DNA from: Hoplostethus atlanticus
Lineage: Eukaryota; Chordata; Actinopteri; Trachichthyiformes; Trachichthyidae
Direction: 5' to 3'
Assembly (NCBI GenBank): GCA_034670405.1
Contig: JAXDDX010000019.1
Span: 2,298,501-2,362,500 of the forward strand
DNA length: 64,000 bases
The notes beneath the pieces were generated by a model, which ran no database searches, was not told the DNA's origin, and worked only from the letters and a program-made list of their open reading frames with translations. Positions 12,001 to 24,304 of the stretch are shown here, piece by piece. Position numbers and translations under genes: made by a program. The first letter of the stretch is position 1. Each line of letters begins with the position of its first letter.

Positions 12001-12905
12001 ATGAAAGATTTTCAGGCTTTTTTTCCTCCAGCACATTAATGTACCGTATAGCAGATTGTTTGGCCCCGGCAGGTCTTTCAATTCCCTTCAAAAAAGAAAA
12101 AGGGAAAATGTGTGTACTTAGCATCAGTTTGCTTTGGAAGTAGAAGGCCTGTTGTTGTTGATAGAATTGGTGTCTCTCTATAGAGCTGTGTGTGTGTTTT
12201 AAAGAACAGCATCAGCGAGAGGAGAGACAAAATGAGCCAGGCTTATATGTGGGTGGCGTGCATGTGTGCGTCTTTGTGGGTCCGTCTATGCCCAGATGAC
12301 AGGATGCACACTTTAATTGGCTTCTGATTTACTGTAAAATTCCACTCGTGAACTCTCTCTCTCTTTCTCTATCTCCTGTCCCCATTTCGTTTTTTTTTTT
12401 CCCATCTCTGTGGCTTTCAAAGTGTGGCGAGGAGTCTGGTTTAATACAGAAACGGGGGCCTTTATTAAAGGAATTAGACTGCGCGCTGGGAGATCGCTCC
12501 GATAATGAAATGGTGGGAGGTAGAAAAACTCATTTTCTCACTTGTGAGAGAGACATACTAATGTGGCTATTGAAAGTAGCACTGAATAGTACTGCGATGG
12601 GGAAAAAGACAATTCCAAAATCCAACAGTCTTTGGACTTATTTGATTTCGGCTCATGAGATACGGACTTGCTAAATGGATAAAGTTCGATGGTGGATTTA
12701 ACCACGGAAAATGGACTTGTCATAATGGGAAAACTATTGTTTTCCTACTATGTCCTCCTCCATAGAATACAATGAGTGACAGTTTGCTTGTGTTTGGACA
12801 ATAGGAAGGCTGAAGTTGGCAGAGTGTGGGTGTGCTTGTTAAAAAATGGCTCCTGTGGAGGGGCTCTCAGAGCTCATAGAGCAGTATTGACGTCAGCTAC
12901 TTGTG

Positions 12906-12944
<39 letters not shown>

Positions 12945-14660
12945 GTGTGTGCGTATGAAAGAGGGAGAGAGAGCAGTGTAATAATCTACAGAGGGGTTGA
13001 ACAGTAAAGTGCAAAAATGAACAAGTGAAAACGAGAGATGCGATGCAGATGTTCACAACCGTCATTAATGTGTTAAAAGCAGCGTACTGGGTGTTTCAAA
13101 ACAAGAGCCAGCTGGCTAAAGCTGCTATATGACCTAACTTTGACTGCATGGTACAGTTACAGTAAACAGCCAACGTCGTTTTTATCCACACCCAGCAGTT
13201 GCCTCGGATTTCTGCTCATGCCTCCGTGCGCGGCTGATGTGTCTGGCTAATTTGTCCACTACGTGACAAATTGGCTCTTAACTGCACTGGCATTGATCCA
13301 TCCGCTGTGGAGATATTATAATAATATCATGTTGCAGCATAGCCTCACAAAAGAAGGATCTATGCGGCACCCGTTGGGAGAATATGCCTCGGTATGTTTC
13401 TTCGTTTCACAAGATGGGTGCCGGTTCAAGTTGCTAAAAGACAAATGTTGTTTTCATTTTGAATCCCTGCCTATGGTTACTGCAACATTTTGGTTTGATT
13501 CTCTTGTTTACATGTAGTTTGACCTTCAACGGCCAAAAACCTTCATGTTGCATTGCATCTTCTCCTAAGACAATATCTATTTACCTTGCAAGAACGAAGT
13601 AGAGTCTTGCCTGAATGGTGTATAGAGATGGTGGCATTTCACTCTGCAAAGCCCTCAAAAGGTCACGCTCTCCTTGCCAGTTCAGAAAAATGCTCCAATA
13701 ATGCATTGTACAATTGTAATTTATGTAACTTTATTTATGTATTTTACTGAGCATGCATGCCCTCCTTCCTATTGCCTACAGTCTGTTTCTCTCGATTCTA
13801 GGCTGGCCCTGCCCTCAATAATAATAATAACATTCCTGTGGCCTCCATCTTTATACACCTGCTCCAATGAAAGGAATGATGTCAACAGTGGGAACAAGTC
13901 AGCGCTGTGTATTAAATCTCATTTGGCATGTTAAGTGTGTTAACCGGGAGAAATTAGCACCAAATGAAACCACCAGAGATTCTCCCCTCATCTAACTGTC
14001 AAGATGTTATTATAGACTCCATATAAATGTGTAAGGTATCCTGGGAGAATGTGGTTATTGAATTATGCCAAAATTAAACCATTAGCAGGGAGGAATCAAT
14101 CAAACCAGCTGAAAACAGCAGCGTGACTGTGCTGAATGAGAAGGTTTGGTGTCATTTTTGCCATAAACATTTTGAAGGACATTGCATTATCCTCCATCAG
14201 AGGACACATCCGTTTTTCTTTTTTGTTTTTTTTTTGTGTTTGACATTTTACAACAGTATTATATAAGAAAAGACTAAAGAAGCAATATAAGATTGCTTTA
14301 CACGGTGACCTGCGATAAAATTACATTCCACGGGTGCAAACAATTTCCTTCTCTGTAGATATAACCTTAGTGGGGACAATTTTCCTCATAAAAACATCCT
14401 CGGAGGAAAATAAAGAGGGATTTAATTGGCCAATGTTAAAGGTCTGTCCGGGCTTAACGCTGAAGGCTGACATTCTCATTTTTTATGCTGTTTCTTCACT
14501 GCTAGAAAGTGTTAAAGGCTCAGCATGTCTGTCAGCATGAGTGCCATGGAAACCAGTCCTAATCCAGCTCACTATCCAAGGACCAGGATGTGGGCCACAC
14601 ATAATATAGGCTTTTTTTTCCCCTCCTATTGCTGACATTCAAGCTGATTTCATAACTGAG
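9046..14660. other. Intergenic, no gene recognised
   Basis: Long non-coding stretch with homopolymer runs and short microsatellites (TG at 11457-11476 and at 12914-12942). Open frames of up to about 120 codons occur at 9791-10123 and 11003-11368, but they are low-complexity or overlap frames on the other strand and match nothing I recognise. Confidence 0.5.
12914..12942. repeat. (TG)n microsatellite
   Basis: An uninterrupted TG dinucleotide run of about 29 bases, followed by a degenerate TG and GA stretch. Confidence 0.9.
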
Positions 14661-15130
14661 CAGGGGTGGAAAGAGTATTGAGATATTCTACTCATGTAGA
14701 AGTTATCTTACTGAAATGTTACCTAAGTAGAAGTCAAAATATTGGTGTCATAATCTACTCAAATGAAAGTAAAAAGAAGCTTATTTAAAATGTACTCAGA
14801 GAAAAAGTTACTAAGTTTAAAGTTACCTTTTTTTTTTTAAATAAAAGACAATGTTGTTCTACATGATCTTTCCCACGAAATGCACAAAGCATGAGAGGAC
14901 AGAGTTCAAACTAGGTTTTAACAAAAAAAAAGGCTTTACAAAATAAAATGCATAAATAATGTACAGCCAGATTACTCTTCCCTCTTCTGCTGACCAACAT
15001 TTCAGTGCTAATGGATTCATTTCTGCTGCAGTGCTTGTACGTGATTTAAAATGTAGCAATAATACTTTAGACAAAAAGTACAAGTACACAGATAACTACT
15101 GCATTACAGTAACTTGAGTAATTGTAATCT
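14661..15130 (+). mobile_element. Tol2-like hAT non-autonomous element, fragment
   Basis: The left end starts CAGGGGTGGAAAGAGTA and is followed by the tandem ACT and AAGT-rich words (GTAGAAGT, ACTCAAATGAAAGTA) typical of Tol2-like hAT ends in fish. The right part carries AAGTACAAGTACACAG and TAACTTGAGTAATTGTAAT, the mirrored subterminal words. The expected terminal CCACCCCTG is missing, so the right end looks lost or diverged into the T-rich stretch at 15130. No transposase frame remains. The family call rests on resemblance of the ends. Confidence 0.6.
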
Positions 15131-16155
15131 GTTTTTTTTAATTTTATTATTATATTATTCTGCAAATGAGTTGTTTATTTTTTGACTGGTAACCAGATGA
15201 ACACCATTATATGATGTCAGGTACAAAACAAACACACACACACAGAGCAGATTATATGATTATTATATAATATGACAACATGCAGGTACACTCTTCCTAT
15301 TGTTGACATCAAAATTTAATTCTGTCTGAAACCAAATGGACAAACTGGGCGAATTAATTTATTTTTCATGATGAGATGGGAATGTTTTACTGTTCACCAT
15401 ATGATTGTTTTATGTACAATATATTGGCCAATGACCTGCTATAACTAGTGGTATGTTTTTGTCATTGCTAGCAAAACAGATGCCCAAAGCAAACATCAAT
15501 TATAACATGTCTTTTCAAAAACGGTAAGAGGAAATGATTCCACAGTTACCATGAAAGTGCTTAACTGAAGCTATTGCATTTATTCAATCATAGTGTGATG
15601 AAATTAATAATTCATAGGAGGATAATTAGATACTACTGTGCCTTTTAGATCCATCTGTGTGTTTTGAAACCTGTTAATAGCCTTTAAATGAAAAGTTGAT
15701 TTAAAAAGAGGGTAATGTTCAAATGCTGTGGAAACTGTGGATCCCTGGAGGTTTCAACTTAATGTGGAAATGCAAATATTCAATTTGGTGCCTCTGAGAT
15801 TACCTATGTGCTAATAATTAAACCTGGGAAGGCTATATAAACACAAGGCCCACGGTACTAAGTTTTATCTTAGAGACCTAGATTTCATTTCAGATCTCAA
15901 TATGTAGCCTACAATTTTCTTTTCAATACATTTTCTTTCAACGTGTTTTGAAGCCACAGCTTACCTGAAAATCTCCATTCTGCATCTCTGGAAGAAATAA
16001 TATAAGGGAGCCTTTTCATTCGGACAATAACAAAAACAACAATGCCTAGACGATCAAAGTTGAAAGCATTTATTGTGGTATTTGAAGTTTTTGATCCTTT
16101 TCACTCCTGTTCATTCGTGACCTTTGCCCACATTATAGACCTTATTCCCACGGAG
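15131..16155. other. Intergenic, AT-rich, no gene recognised
   Basis: AT-rich sequence without a long frame. It includes a short CA run at 15232-15243. Nothing else is identifiable. Confidence 0.45.
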
Positions 16156-16305
16156 ATGTCCTACTGTTGTGTACCAAGATGTACATCATACAAATGTCAG
16201 GTAAAACGTTCATGATTTCAAAGATACCCCACTGAACAACTTATTAGAAATGAATGGACCTCCAGAATCTGTAAGGATATAGGGCCACATGTAATATATT
16301 TGTAG
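16156..16305 (+). pseudogene. THAP-domain zinc-finger remnant
   Basis: Conceptual translation from the ATG at 16156 gives MSYCCVPRCTSY, then a stop at codon 20, then FQRYPTEQL and NEWTSRICKDIGPH, ending at a second stop at 16303-16305. The CCVPRC start, the F-x-R-Y-P step, the invariant tryptophan and the R-x-x-GP segment match the N-terminal half of THAP domains, which bind DNA through a C2CH zinc site. The second zinc-ligand pair (C-x2-H) is missing because the frame ends too soon. THAP domains occur in host THAP genes and in P-element-like and Kolobok transposases. The lack of neighbouring exons favours a transposon scrap. Confidence 0.6.
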
Positions 16306-16439
16306 AGTTTCTCAGAGTGTGATGTGATGATGTTCAAAATGGCCGTTCAAAATGGCCACCATGGGAATAATATCAAGTTGACACCAGGACAATTGGATGG
16401 AAACATAGGGGAGGTGAGAAAACCTTTAATACACATAGT

Positions 16440-16645
16440 CATACATCAACCCAACACCACCACGGTCGGTCTTAACTGCTAGCCTCTGAGCAGCACCACT
16501 AGAGCAGCTACGGGTTAAGTGCCTTGCTCAAGGGCACCTCAACAGCAGTTGTTGTTCATGTTCTTGCAGAGATCTTTTTTCGAACCACACCTAGGGATTA
16601 GATAAGGCTGCCTCCCTATGACAAAGCTGCTTCTCTAGCCTGTAG
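16440..16645 (-). mobile_element. Degraded tRNA-derived SINE
   Basis: Read on the minus strand, the piece has a B-box-like GTGGTTCGAAAAAAG followed by GAGGTGCCCTTGAGCAAGGCAC, a core I know from many fish SINE copies. The A box is weak and no tail or target duplication was found. The GCCTTGCTCAAGGGCAC word recurs at 25808-25824, suggesting another scrap there. Confidence 0.4.
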
Positions 16646-16748
16646 GCTTACAAAACATAAACAACTGCAATCTGTCCAGGAATGATATTAAAGGCAATGT
16701 GTCTTCTGAAGTTACATTTGCTAAGACTGATAAGACGGTAAAACACAT

Positions 16749-17291
16749 AGAATCCGACCGATATGGGATTTTGAAAGCCGCTGTTGACATAAATATCTTT
16801 GTATTGAAGCTGTTGGTAGCTGATATTTAGTGTCAAAATTCTATATCTTTACATTTTCATGCCAAAAACAATGTAAGCAAGTATTCTGTGTTTCCAACTG
16901 AATTTTATCCTTGTCATAAAATAATGAAAAGCCTCTGGAACAGCATTTAGACCATGGGACACTCAAACTCTCCATTGAAACCAATATTAATGACATTATT
17001 TGAGGGTTAACAGCTCCTTACAGCAGGGTGACCCACCTCACCTATTCAATGGTAGGGTAAACTCTGGGATACATGACTGACTTTAAATAAAAATCACCAA
17101 ACATTTAAGTAGACAATGGAATAAATCATTTAACTTCATGAAAATCAAATTTAATTGCAGGTATTACAGTCTGCGTGCATGCAGCTGTGGTGAGGGAGGA
17201 ATCTCCATCATATCGGTGGATCCCAAGACGAATCGTTATCCAATTTTTTAATAGAAGGCCAATATTGTCCCGGATATATCGGTACAACGCT
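16749..17291. mobile_element. Degraded non-autonomous DNA transposon (CCGATAT-ended)
   Basis: The left side begins AATCCGACCGATATGGGAT. The right side, read on the minus strand, begins TTGTACCGATATATCCGGGA, giving inverted ends about 540 bases apart. Fish genomes contain families with such GACCGATAT and CCGATATCGG ends. No target duplication is evident and no coding frame survives, so the superfamily is not assigned. Confidence 0.35.
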
Positions 17292-18034
17292 TATAAGTCT
17301 GCCTGATTCACCCCAGAACTGAAGTCGTTCCCTCTCAGGTCCCCTTAGTGCTTCAAAAGGATGCTCAAATTAATTTTACTCCCAAAACAAAGTCATGGCG
17401 AAGGAAGAGATCAATCCTATTTTTAGGGCTAATTACAAATTTCAGTAATGTGTCGTACCGATGGGTAATAGAGGGTCTTTGGAGGTTTCTCATTGTAATT
17501 ATAGGAGCACGGGCTTAACACGGATCATCAAATTGAATCATTGAATGATTAAACTGCACCACATACAGTACCCTGAGTGATGCTTCAGCCTTGTAATGTA
17601 AAGGATTTTCAGTACAGTCATGTGCTTCGTTGGGAAGAAAAGATCTTTAATGCTTGACACAACGCAGTACATGTCCACGTGTATTGTCTTCAACACACGT
17701 GGTTTCGGAGATGACACGTCGTAGATGTTTCCAGCTAGAAAAGCATTGACTAACTAGACACGCCGATGTATAGAAAGTGACACATCCCTGGTAATGGAAT
17801 GTTCCCAAAAATGCAACTGTAATCCATCAGTGATAAGGAAGCACGACGTGTCATTGATTGTATCTGTACGCAGCGAGTATTCCCGGAAAACACATTCTTC
17901 ATACACTCTCAACCCTTTTGAAAATCAAGGAGGTCGGTTCTATGAGGGAGTGATGTACAGTAGGGCGCCCAGACCTGGGTAGAGAGAGAGACGTATTCCT
18001 CAATAATTCATGCCATTTGTTTTAACCTGCATAG
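17292..18034. other. Intergenic, no gene recognised
   Basis: Unremarkable non-coding sequence. No repeat ends or open frames of note were seen. Confidence 0.45.
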
Positions 18035-18104
18035 AGTACCAGATGGCTGATGGGTTTGCCACGTCAGGACGATTCAGATCATGTCAGGTAAGTTGTCAGT
18101 CACC
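18035..18104 (+). repeat. Dispersed motif copy B
   Basis: The stretch shares AGTACCAGATGG, then TCAGGA, TTCAGA and the 17-base TGTCAGGTAAGTTGTCA with the minus strand of 8977-9045, in the same order and spacing within a few bases. The identical core includes CAG/GTAAGT, a perfect splice-donor consensus. The partner inverted arm present at 8864 is absent here. Confidence 0.55.
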
Positions 18105-20784
18105 GTAAAGTAAAACGACTTTCCTGTGATTTAACTTTGTGGCACTCATTGCACTGGCCTCTATGGCAAAAATCACCAAGATGTGTCTTTAATTTTTTTT
18201 GTTAGATGACAAAAACAACTTTTCTTGGGTATGGAGCAACAATGCAGCAGCTTTGGTTGGTATCTGTATCCCCTGTGTCCTTGCGTCACCCTTTGAACAC
18301 GATGCTACTTCGCCGGATGCCTGAACCTGATCTGCACCCTGAACAAACTCCTGGCAAAAGGGGAATATTGATCCTTTGTCCCTATTTAAGGCTTAATTAT
18401 CCACTCTACCACCAGTTCCTGTTATTGATGCCCCGGCTCTTCATCCCTGCTCATCATACTGAAGGCAATTTCCAACTCTTAAAACTTCTTCTGATGTTTA
18501 TCTGCCCGGAAAAGGAAGGAAGGAAGGAACCTCTTTGGGGCCATTTTCAGCATTGACAACCCTGAACTGCGCCGGTAATCCTCGTTTCACATTTTTTGTA
18601 TTTGGTGTCCAGTGCAGTCGGGGGTCCTAGTTTGATTTTGATTCCATTTAGTAGTGTAGAAATGCAGACAAGACACGATTGGGGGTGTTAGGTGACTAAT
18701 ATACACCCGGGCTCGCAATTATTAAGTCTGTGTCTCAAAATGGGGGCTCTGACCCATAATTAAGGATAAGGGAGCCTGTGGCCGTCTCATTCATCACGGC
18801 ATGAGCGACAACACTCTCGCAGATTAGCTTTCTCGGACGTGGATGCTTATACTAAGAATATGCTGAAAAAAATACAGATAGTAATATTTATTTACATTAT
18901 CTATCCTCCCTAAAACCAAACCAGATAAAAAAAAAAATGAATGATGGTACTGCAATGTCACCGGAGAAGACAAAAGACATGATTGATTCAGGGACGTCAA
19001 ATAACCTCATAGATATAAAGGCACATATGGTCAAAATGTCCTTGACGCAACCTTTTTTAGCGATAAATTGGCAGGGGCGCCTTTCATAACAAACAGCTGC
19101 ATTATTCGGCGGAAAGGTGTGCCGTGAATTCCAACGTGAGGCTGGCAGGAGGAAAAGGGAGCGCGGACCCTGTTTATTGAAACGGTCCAGCCGCGTTAAT
19201 GAAGGAACATTCATCTATTCCAATGGTTTGATAAAGCGACGCCGGAGCCTCGCCAGCCTCGCTAATGGATTAGAATTTAATATGGGGCCCCCGTTTTTAT
19301 TAAAACAAGTGTCCCTCAGGAAAATCCTTGGCAGAGGGTTGTTGTGGTAAACAACGCTCACGGACTGACGAGCTTTCTCTCTTGTCACATCTCCACTTCT
19401 CTCTCTCTCTCTCTCTCTTTACTCCATCTCCCTACCCCCTCTCCACCCATCACTATGCAAGGGAAGTGATTGATTTGCTTTCTCTTGTGAGTGATGATAA
19501 GCTGCAAACTCATTAAGATGGCCGCCCCCACATCCTAAAAGCATATTGCGTAACATCCAAATCATACACACTCCCATCCTCTTCATGTGGAACTTCCTGA
19601 ATTATCGAGGCGATTTATTAATGTGAACTGCTTGGGCCTATCAAACTTATGATGACCACCACTTAAAGTAGCGGATTAAAAACTTTAATTTACAGAAGAA
19701 TGCGGCGATTTTCCTGCTCTTCTACTCCAGAGACTAGGAGATAGATTTTTAATCCGCAGGGGAGAACGATCAGCGGTATCTCTTTTGAGACTGGGGGGGG
19801 GAAACAGATAGGGAAAGGGCTGCAGACATGGGCGTAATTACTGTTGTGGTTTTAACTGCTGAAGATGCTGCACGTACAGAACGATGCTTTAGCATGTCTC
19901 TATGTCTGGGTGCGTCGTTGTATTGAAGTTATAGCGGAGTGGAGTAACTGTGTATGGTGCCGGACGTTTAAAAAAGGGACCTCAAACGCCTCTTTGTGGG
20001 GGTCAGTGAACCTTTCAAGAGCACCGCTACAGTTTAAAATAACAAAACCCCTCTCCTCTGGTAATTAGCTTCATCATTTCTGAACTTTCAACTTTACTTT
20101 AAAATGAAAACGCTTAAGGGGCAACTAAAGGCTGTTCAAATTCCTGAGGCACTTATAATATTGATAGAGGGATGTTGCATGCGTGGCTTTATTAAGTTTA
20201 TAAATCAGATGACATATTATCGGGTACAAACCTGAAAAAAAAAAACAGCAAGATATCAAGGTGAAACCAAGTTCAAATTTTATTGTGAAAATCCCATAAA
20301 TGCAATCCAGCCACTGTATCAGTATTTTGGTCGCCACAAAGACATTCTGCTACATGTTTGGCAGAATATTAGTCATTCATACCTGTCATTAATAAATGCA
20401 AATGTGATTAAGTCGTGATTAATCACACTCGCTCAACTCAACATTCATCGCGTCCACCATCCGGGCGCCGTCAGACGACACATGCAGAATCACACAGATG
20501 TCAAAGGACTCAGGATGAGCCTCCTGTTACCCTACCGACATTGCCTCCCCTTGACTTTGTGTCATCCCCATTAACAGACCATTACTCTGTTGCAACCTGA
20601 TGGTGAATGTTGCTATGAGCAACATACACAGAGTCAGTTCAGTAACTAACCTTCCCCATTTTCAACAACCTAGTCACACATTGATCATCGAAATGGCATG
20701 GCTACTTACCAGCAAATGTTGTTGTGGGGGCGAGAAGACGCCAGCTGTTGTGCACTAATAAAACTGGATGCGACCATCTAGATA
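18105..20784. other. Intergenic, no gene recognised
   Basis: Non-coding. It includes a CT run at 19395-19420 and several AT-rich blocks. A + frame of 116 codons at 18206-18556 resembles no protein I know. Confidence 0.45.
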
Positions 20785-21510
20785 CAGTCATGCTTGAAAG
20801 TTTAAGAGCCCCTTGTGAAATTATAGAATATTTATTTTTACCTCATCCTATCCTCATTTTTCTTAACTGAAATAAATCTATATTTATTAATAAAGTTTAT
20901 ACAGTAAATGAGGAATGCAGTAAAATGAAAATAGTTTAAAGGGAATAAGTGCAGGTACAAAAATAAATGAACTCTTGTCTTAGTTAAATAAATAATACAA
21001 GTGAGAATCCTGGTCTGTTTTGGTGTTTCCCATGCAGGGGAAAGAAAAACACTATGCTGTGATCTAAGGAGACCTCAGAGGACCTCGGGAAGAGAGGAGT
21101 GAGAGAGCATCAGTCTGAGGAAGGTTAGAAAGTCATATCAAAAAGATTTGGGCTCCATCAGTCGAGACAAATAACACACACGTTAACACGACAGCAACTC
21201 TGCCTAGAAGTGGACGTCCTTCTAAAATTTAAAGCCTCAAGAAAAATAATAAAACTAGTAAAAAGAAACAACAACCGAAGAATAACATCCAGAGGTGTCA
21301 TTGTGCATCCGTACACTGAATAGAAATGGCTTTCATTCAAGGGCGGCGAGGAAGAAGCTTTTATTGTCTGAGAAGGGACAAAGCTGCTCATCTTAATTGT
21401 ACCACCTGGACAAACCTGAAGATTTCTGGAGGTCTGTTGTCTGGACAAAATTTAACTGTTTGGTCAAAATGCCATGTTTGTGCAAGTGTAAACATGGAGC
21501 AGCCCTCCCT
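20785..21510 (+). mobile_element. Tc1/mariner transposon fossil with transposase remnants
   Basis: After TA at 20783 the sequence begins CAGTCATGCTTGAAAGTTTA with GAGCCCCTTGTGAAATT, a Tc1-type terminal repeat of fish. Transposase remnants follow: a helix-turn-helix segment near 21080-21170, where GGGCTCCATCAGTC is a familiar coding stretch, a linker near 21200-21300, and FWRSVVWTKFNCLVKM at about 21420-21470, which corresponds to the W-x-x-V-x-x-DE-x-K-x-x-L-F-G catalytic block with the aspartate and glutamate replaced. Frames are broken and the right inverted end was not found. The element is dead and probably old. Confidence 0.6.
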
Positions 21511-22394
21511 ACTAGTCTAATCTCCAAGGCTCTAGCTGTCACTAGCTGTGTCCTTGGCGACCTTGGCTTGTTACATAAGGGTTAATTATCCTTACATGTG
21601 TTTTGAGAAATTCCCATTCTGCTCCAATCTCTGAATATAGCTTCCCCGTAAAGGCCTGGGCCTCAGCTCAGTGGGCAACAATGGGGAGAGGTTCAGGGAC
21701 CTCATTCATTCTCCCTCACTCACTCACCACGTTTCCTTGGTGATATATCCTAGCAAAGCTAACCGATGCCAGATTATCAAATATCTTCTTAACGGCATCA
21801 GTCAAATACCCTCCCATTGTCGAGGAGACGATCCCAAATCCCCGTCAGTTGAGAAATTTCATGCAAATCCTTTTTTTGAGTTGAGACCATTTGAATTCAT
21901 GACATATGAAGTCATTTAGTGGGCCGACACTCGACAATGGCCTCGTATCCAGATCTGCTCGCAAACAAACTTGAAGACGGATCCAAACAAGTGGCACCTA
22001 CAGAGATTGCCGTGCCGGTCAAGTGGTAATTGTATGGTAATCTCAACGCTGCACTTGATTTGTATTGGCGCTGAGTGTCCTTGTGCCATAAGAAGATGCT
22101 TCACGGTTGACCGGAGAAAACTACACTCACTAACGCAGTGTAAATAAGACGAAAATCTCCTGATAGGCAGTTCTAGTTCTTTTGTTTCTAGGTTGAACTT
22201 AGAGCAGCCGATATACCAACATCACAGTATCCATTTTTTTCCAACGCTGCAAGGAAAATCACAGACAATCCCCATTGGTCATCGGAGTATTTCAGAAGCA
22301 ACTGTACGATCCTATCTCGCTTTAGGGAGGCTATTTATGATCTTTGCTGGTTCTTAAAGGCTCACCCTGCCGGGGTTATTCGGCCAGCTGCAGT
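21511..22394. other. Intergenic, no gene recognised
   Basis: Non-coding sequence between two repeat pieces. No further structure was seen. Confidence 0.4.
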
Positions 22395-22520
22395 GTAGCC
22401 TGGTGGTTTCGATTGCCCAATAACTAGAAGATCAAGGTTTCAATCCCTGCAACAGCTAATGCATCCATCCCTGTTTAAAGTGTGCTCCAACAGCACATCG
22501 ACTTTATTCAGATGCGCACA
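22395..22520 (+). mobile_element. tRNA-derived SINE fragment
   Basis: GTAGCCTGGTGGTTTCGAT resembles a polymerase III A box in a tRNA-like head, and about 40 bases later AGGTTTCAATCCCTGC resembles a B box. The spacing suits a tRNA-derived SINE head. The following TGTGCTCCAACAGCACA fits a decayed SINE body. No tail or target duplication was found. Confidence 0.5.
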
Positions 22521-24279
22521 GTATCCTGGATGGTTCATATATCAAAAGGTATCGTTTTTTTCTTCGACCACCAAAACACACAGCGAGTTTAGCCTTCTCC
22601 CGAACTATTGAGGTGATCTGGTTGGCTTATGCTGCATGAGTTGTTGAGAAAAATGTGATTGTGCAGAGTTCCAAAAAAGGGCGTAAAAAACCGACAAACG
22701 AATCGCACTGTGTTTGCAAATGAATTTCTGCCCCATCTGTGTTGTCACGCCAATGATTTTGCCAGCAAAGTAAAGTAGCTCCAACTATACCAAGCTTACG
22801 CGCAAACCGTGAAAGCATGTTTAACATGTGTCGGTTATCTCGGATAACAACTGGCGCCGCATCCAGGTTTTTCCATAGCTGGGATAAGAGCTTATCCACG
22901 TTGCTGTAAATGGGATATGGGGGTTTCCATGCAGTAGCAATATTAGCGTGCATGGAAATGTGGTCAGTGATGCCCTAACTGCTCCAGGTGTGCCCCTCCT
23001 GGTTGAAACCCTATCAGAGGGGTATTCAAAGACATATATCCCTCATTGTGCTTTGTGTAACTTGGTGATTCGGTGCTCAAAATACCTTAAAGAGCCTGTG
23101 AGCTTTGTGTAAGTGTGAAAATGTCCTGAATCTCCTCACTTGTGAACATTACATGTATGTATGTGTCTATGAGAGAGAGTGGCAGACACAGAAAGGCCTA
23201 CTACTATGTGCATGAACACACACCAGCGGTGTTACTCACAGGATAACAAATTGATAACGGGTGACCTTTACCCCCCCTTCCCCCCCCGCTTACATCTACC
23301 TCCTCTCCCTCCTCCCATATCGTCCGCGGATCAGTGCCTATATGGGTTTGCAGTTCCAGGATCATCCCGTAAGTGCTTTAAAAAAGTGAAAAGGGGCGGG
23401 TGGGTGGTATAATCTCACTCCGGTGGCTAGCGAACACTCGGCTAGGTTAATGCGGTCATAGGTGGTGCATATGGCTTGACGCCCATATAGCGCCGCATTC
23501 CGACTTGAGCGTTAGCTCTGTGGGGAAATCAAAAACCCGGGGCACTACAGAACATTTAGCAGAACAGGCTTATTGTTACTGCAAATTGATTCCCAGGTCT
23601 CTTAGGAAGAGGGAAAAAATATATCGGTAATAGATACAATTCCCTTAATTAATGGATCCGGGCTATGGCGGGAAAAGCAAAAGATGACAGATGCGTGTTT
23701 CCCCCATTTCTAACACGAGCCGCGTGCTTTTGCGGACACATGCGTGGCGTGACATGTTTTCCAATGTGCCACACGTCTGAACAATAGCCTCAGATTGATG
23801 TAACAGATTACAAATGAAGTAAAGAAAAAAACAAACAAAAAAAAAAAAACCCCTGGAGTAAGAAGCTCAAAGACATGCACGGACACACCTCTTCCACGAA
23901 TGCAATGCAGCCATTTGTTTTTCCAGCGTAATTGTTGATAGCGTGCCTTGCATAGCGATGTCCGAATCAGTTTCGCGCAGTATAAGCCGTCGGCTGTGCG
24001 TTTTCAAAGCGGCGGCGGTCAAGTGAAAAAAAAAAAAAAAAAAAACAGGCGAGGAAGACTGATAGGCTCAAAACAGCAGGCAGATGTCGTGAACGTTTTG
24101 TGACCTCCAAAACGGCAGTCTATTTCCAACATGTTTGTTGTCGCAAGTCATCAGCGATTTTGTCTTCAGTCGATGTGACGATGATAGAGACTGACAAGTG
24201 ACACATGTTAGGGGGAGAAGATGGATGGTTGGGTGTGATTTTCAGACCTTGACACAAAAAAAAAGCTCCCCCCGACCGT

Positions 24280-24304
24280 CACACACACACACACACACAC
24301 ACAC
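24280..24304. repeat. (CA)n microsatellite
   Basis: A pure CA run of about 25 bases. A TG run at 24588-24606 and a CA run at 24718-24734 lie nearby. Confidence 0.9.

Noticed and set aside
22395-22470. Functional tRNA gene
   Set aside because: The A and B box words are present, but no cloverleaf with a paired acceptor stem could be drawn; a SINE head fits better.
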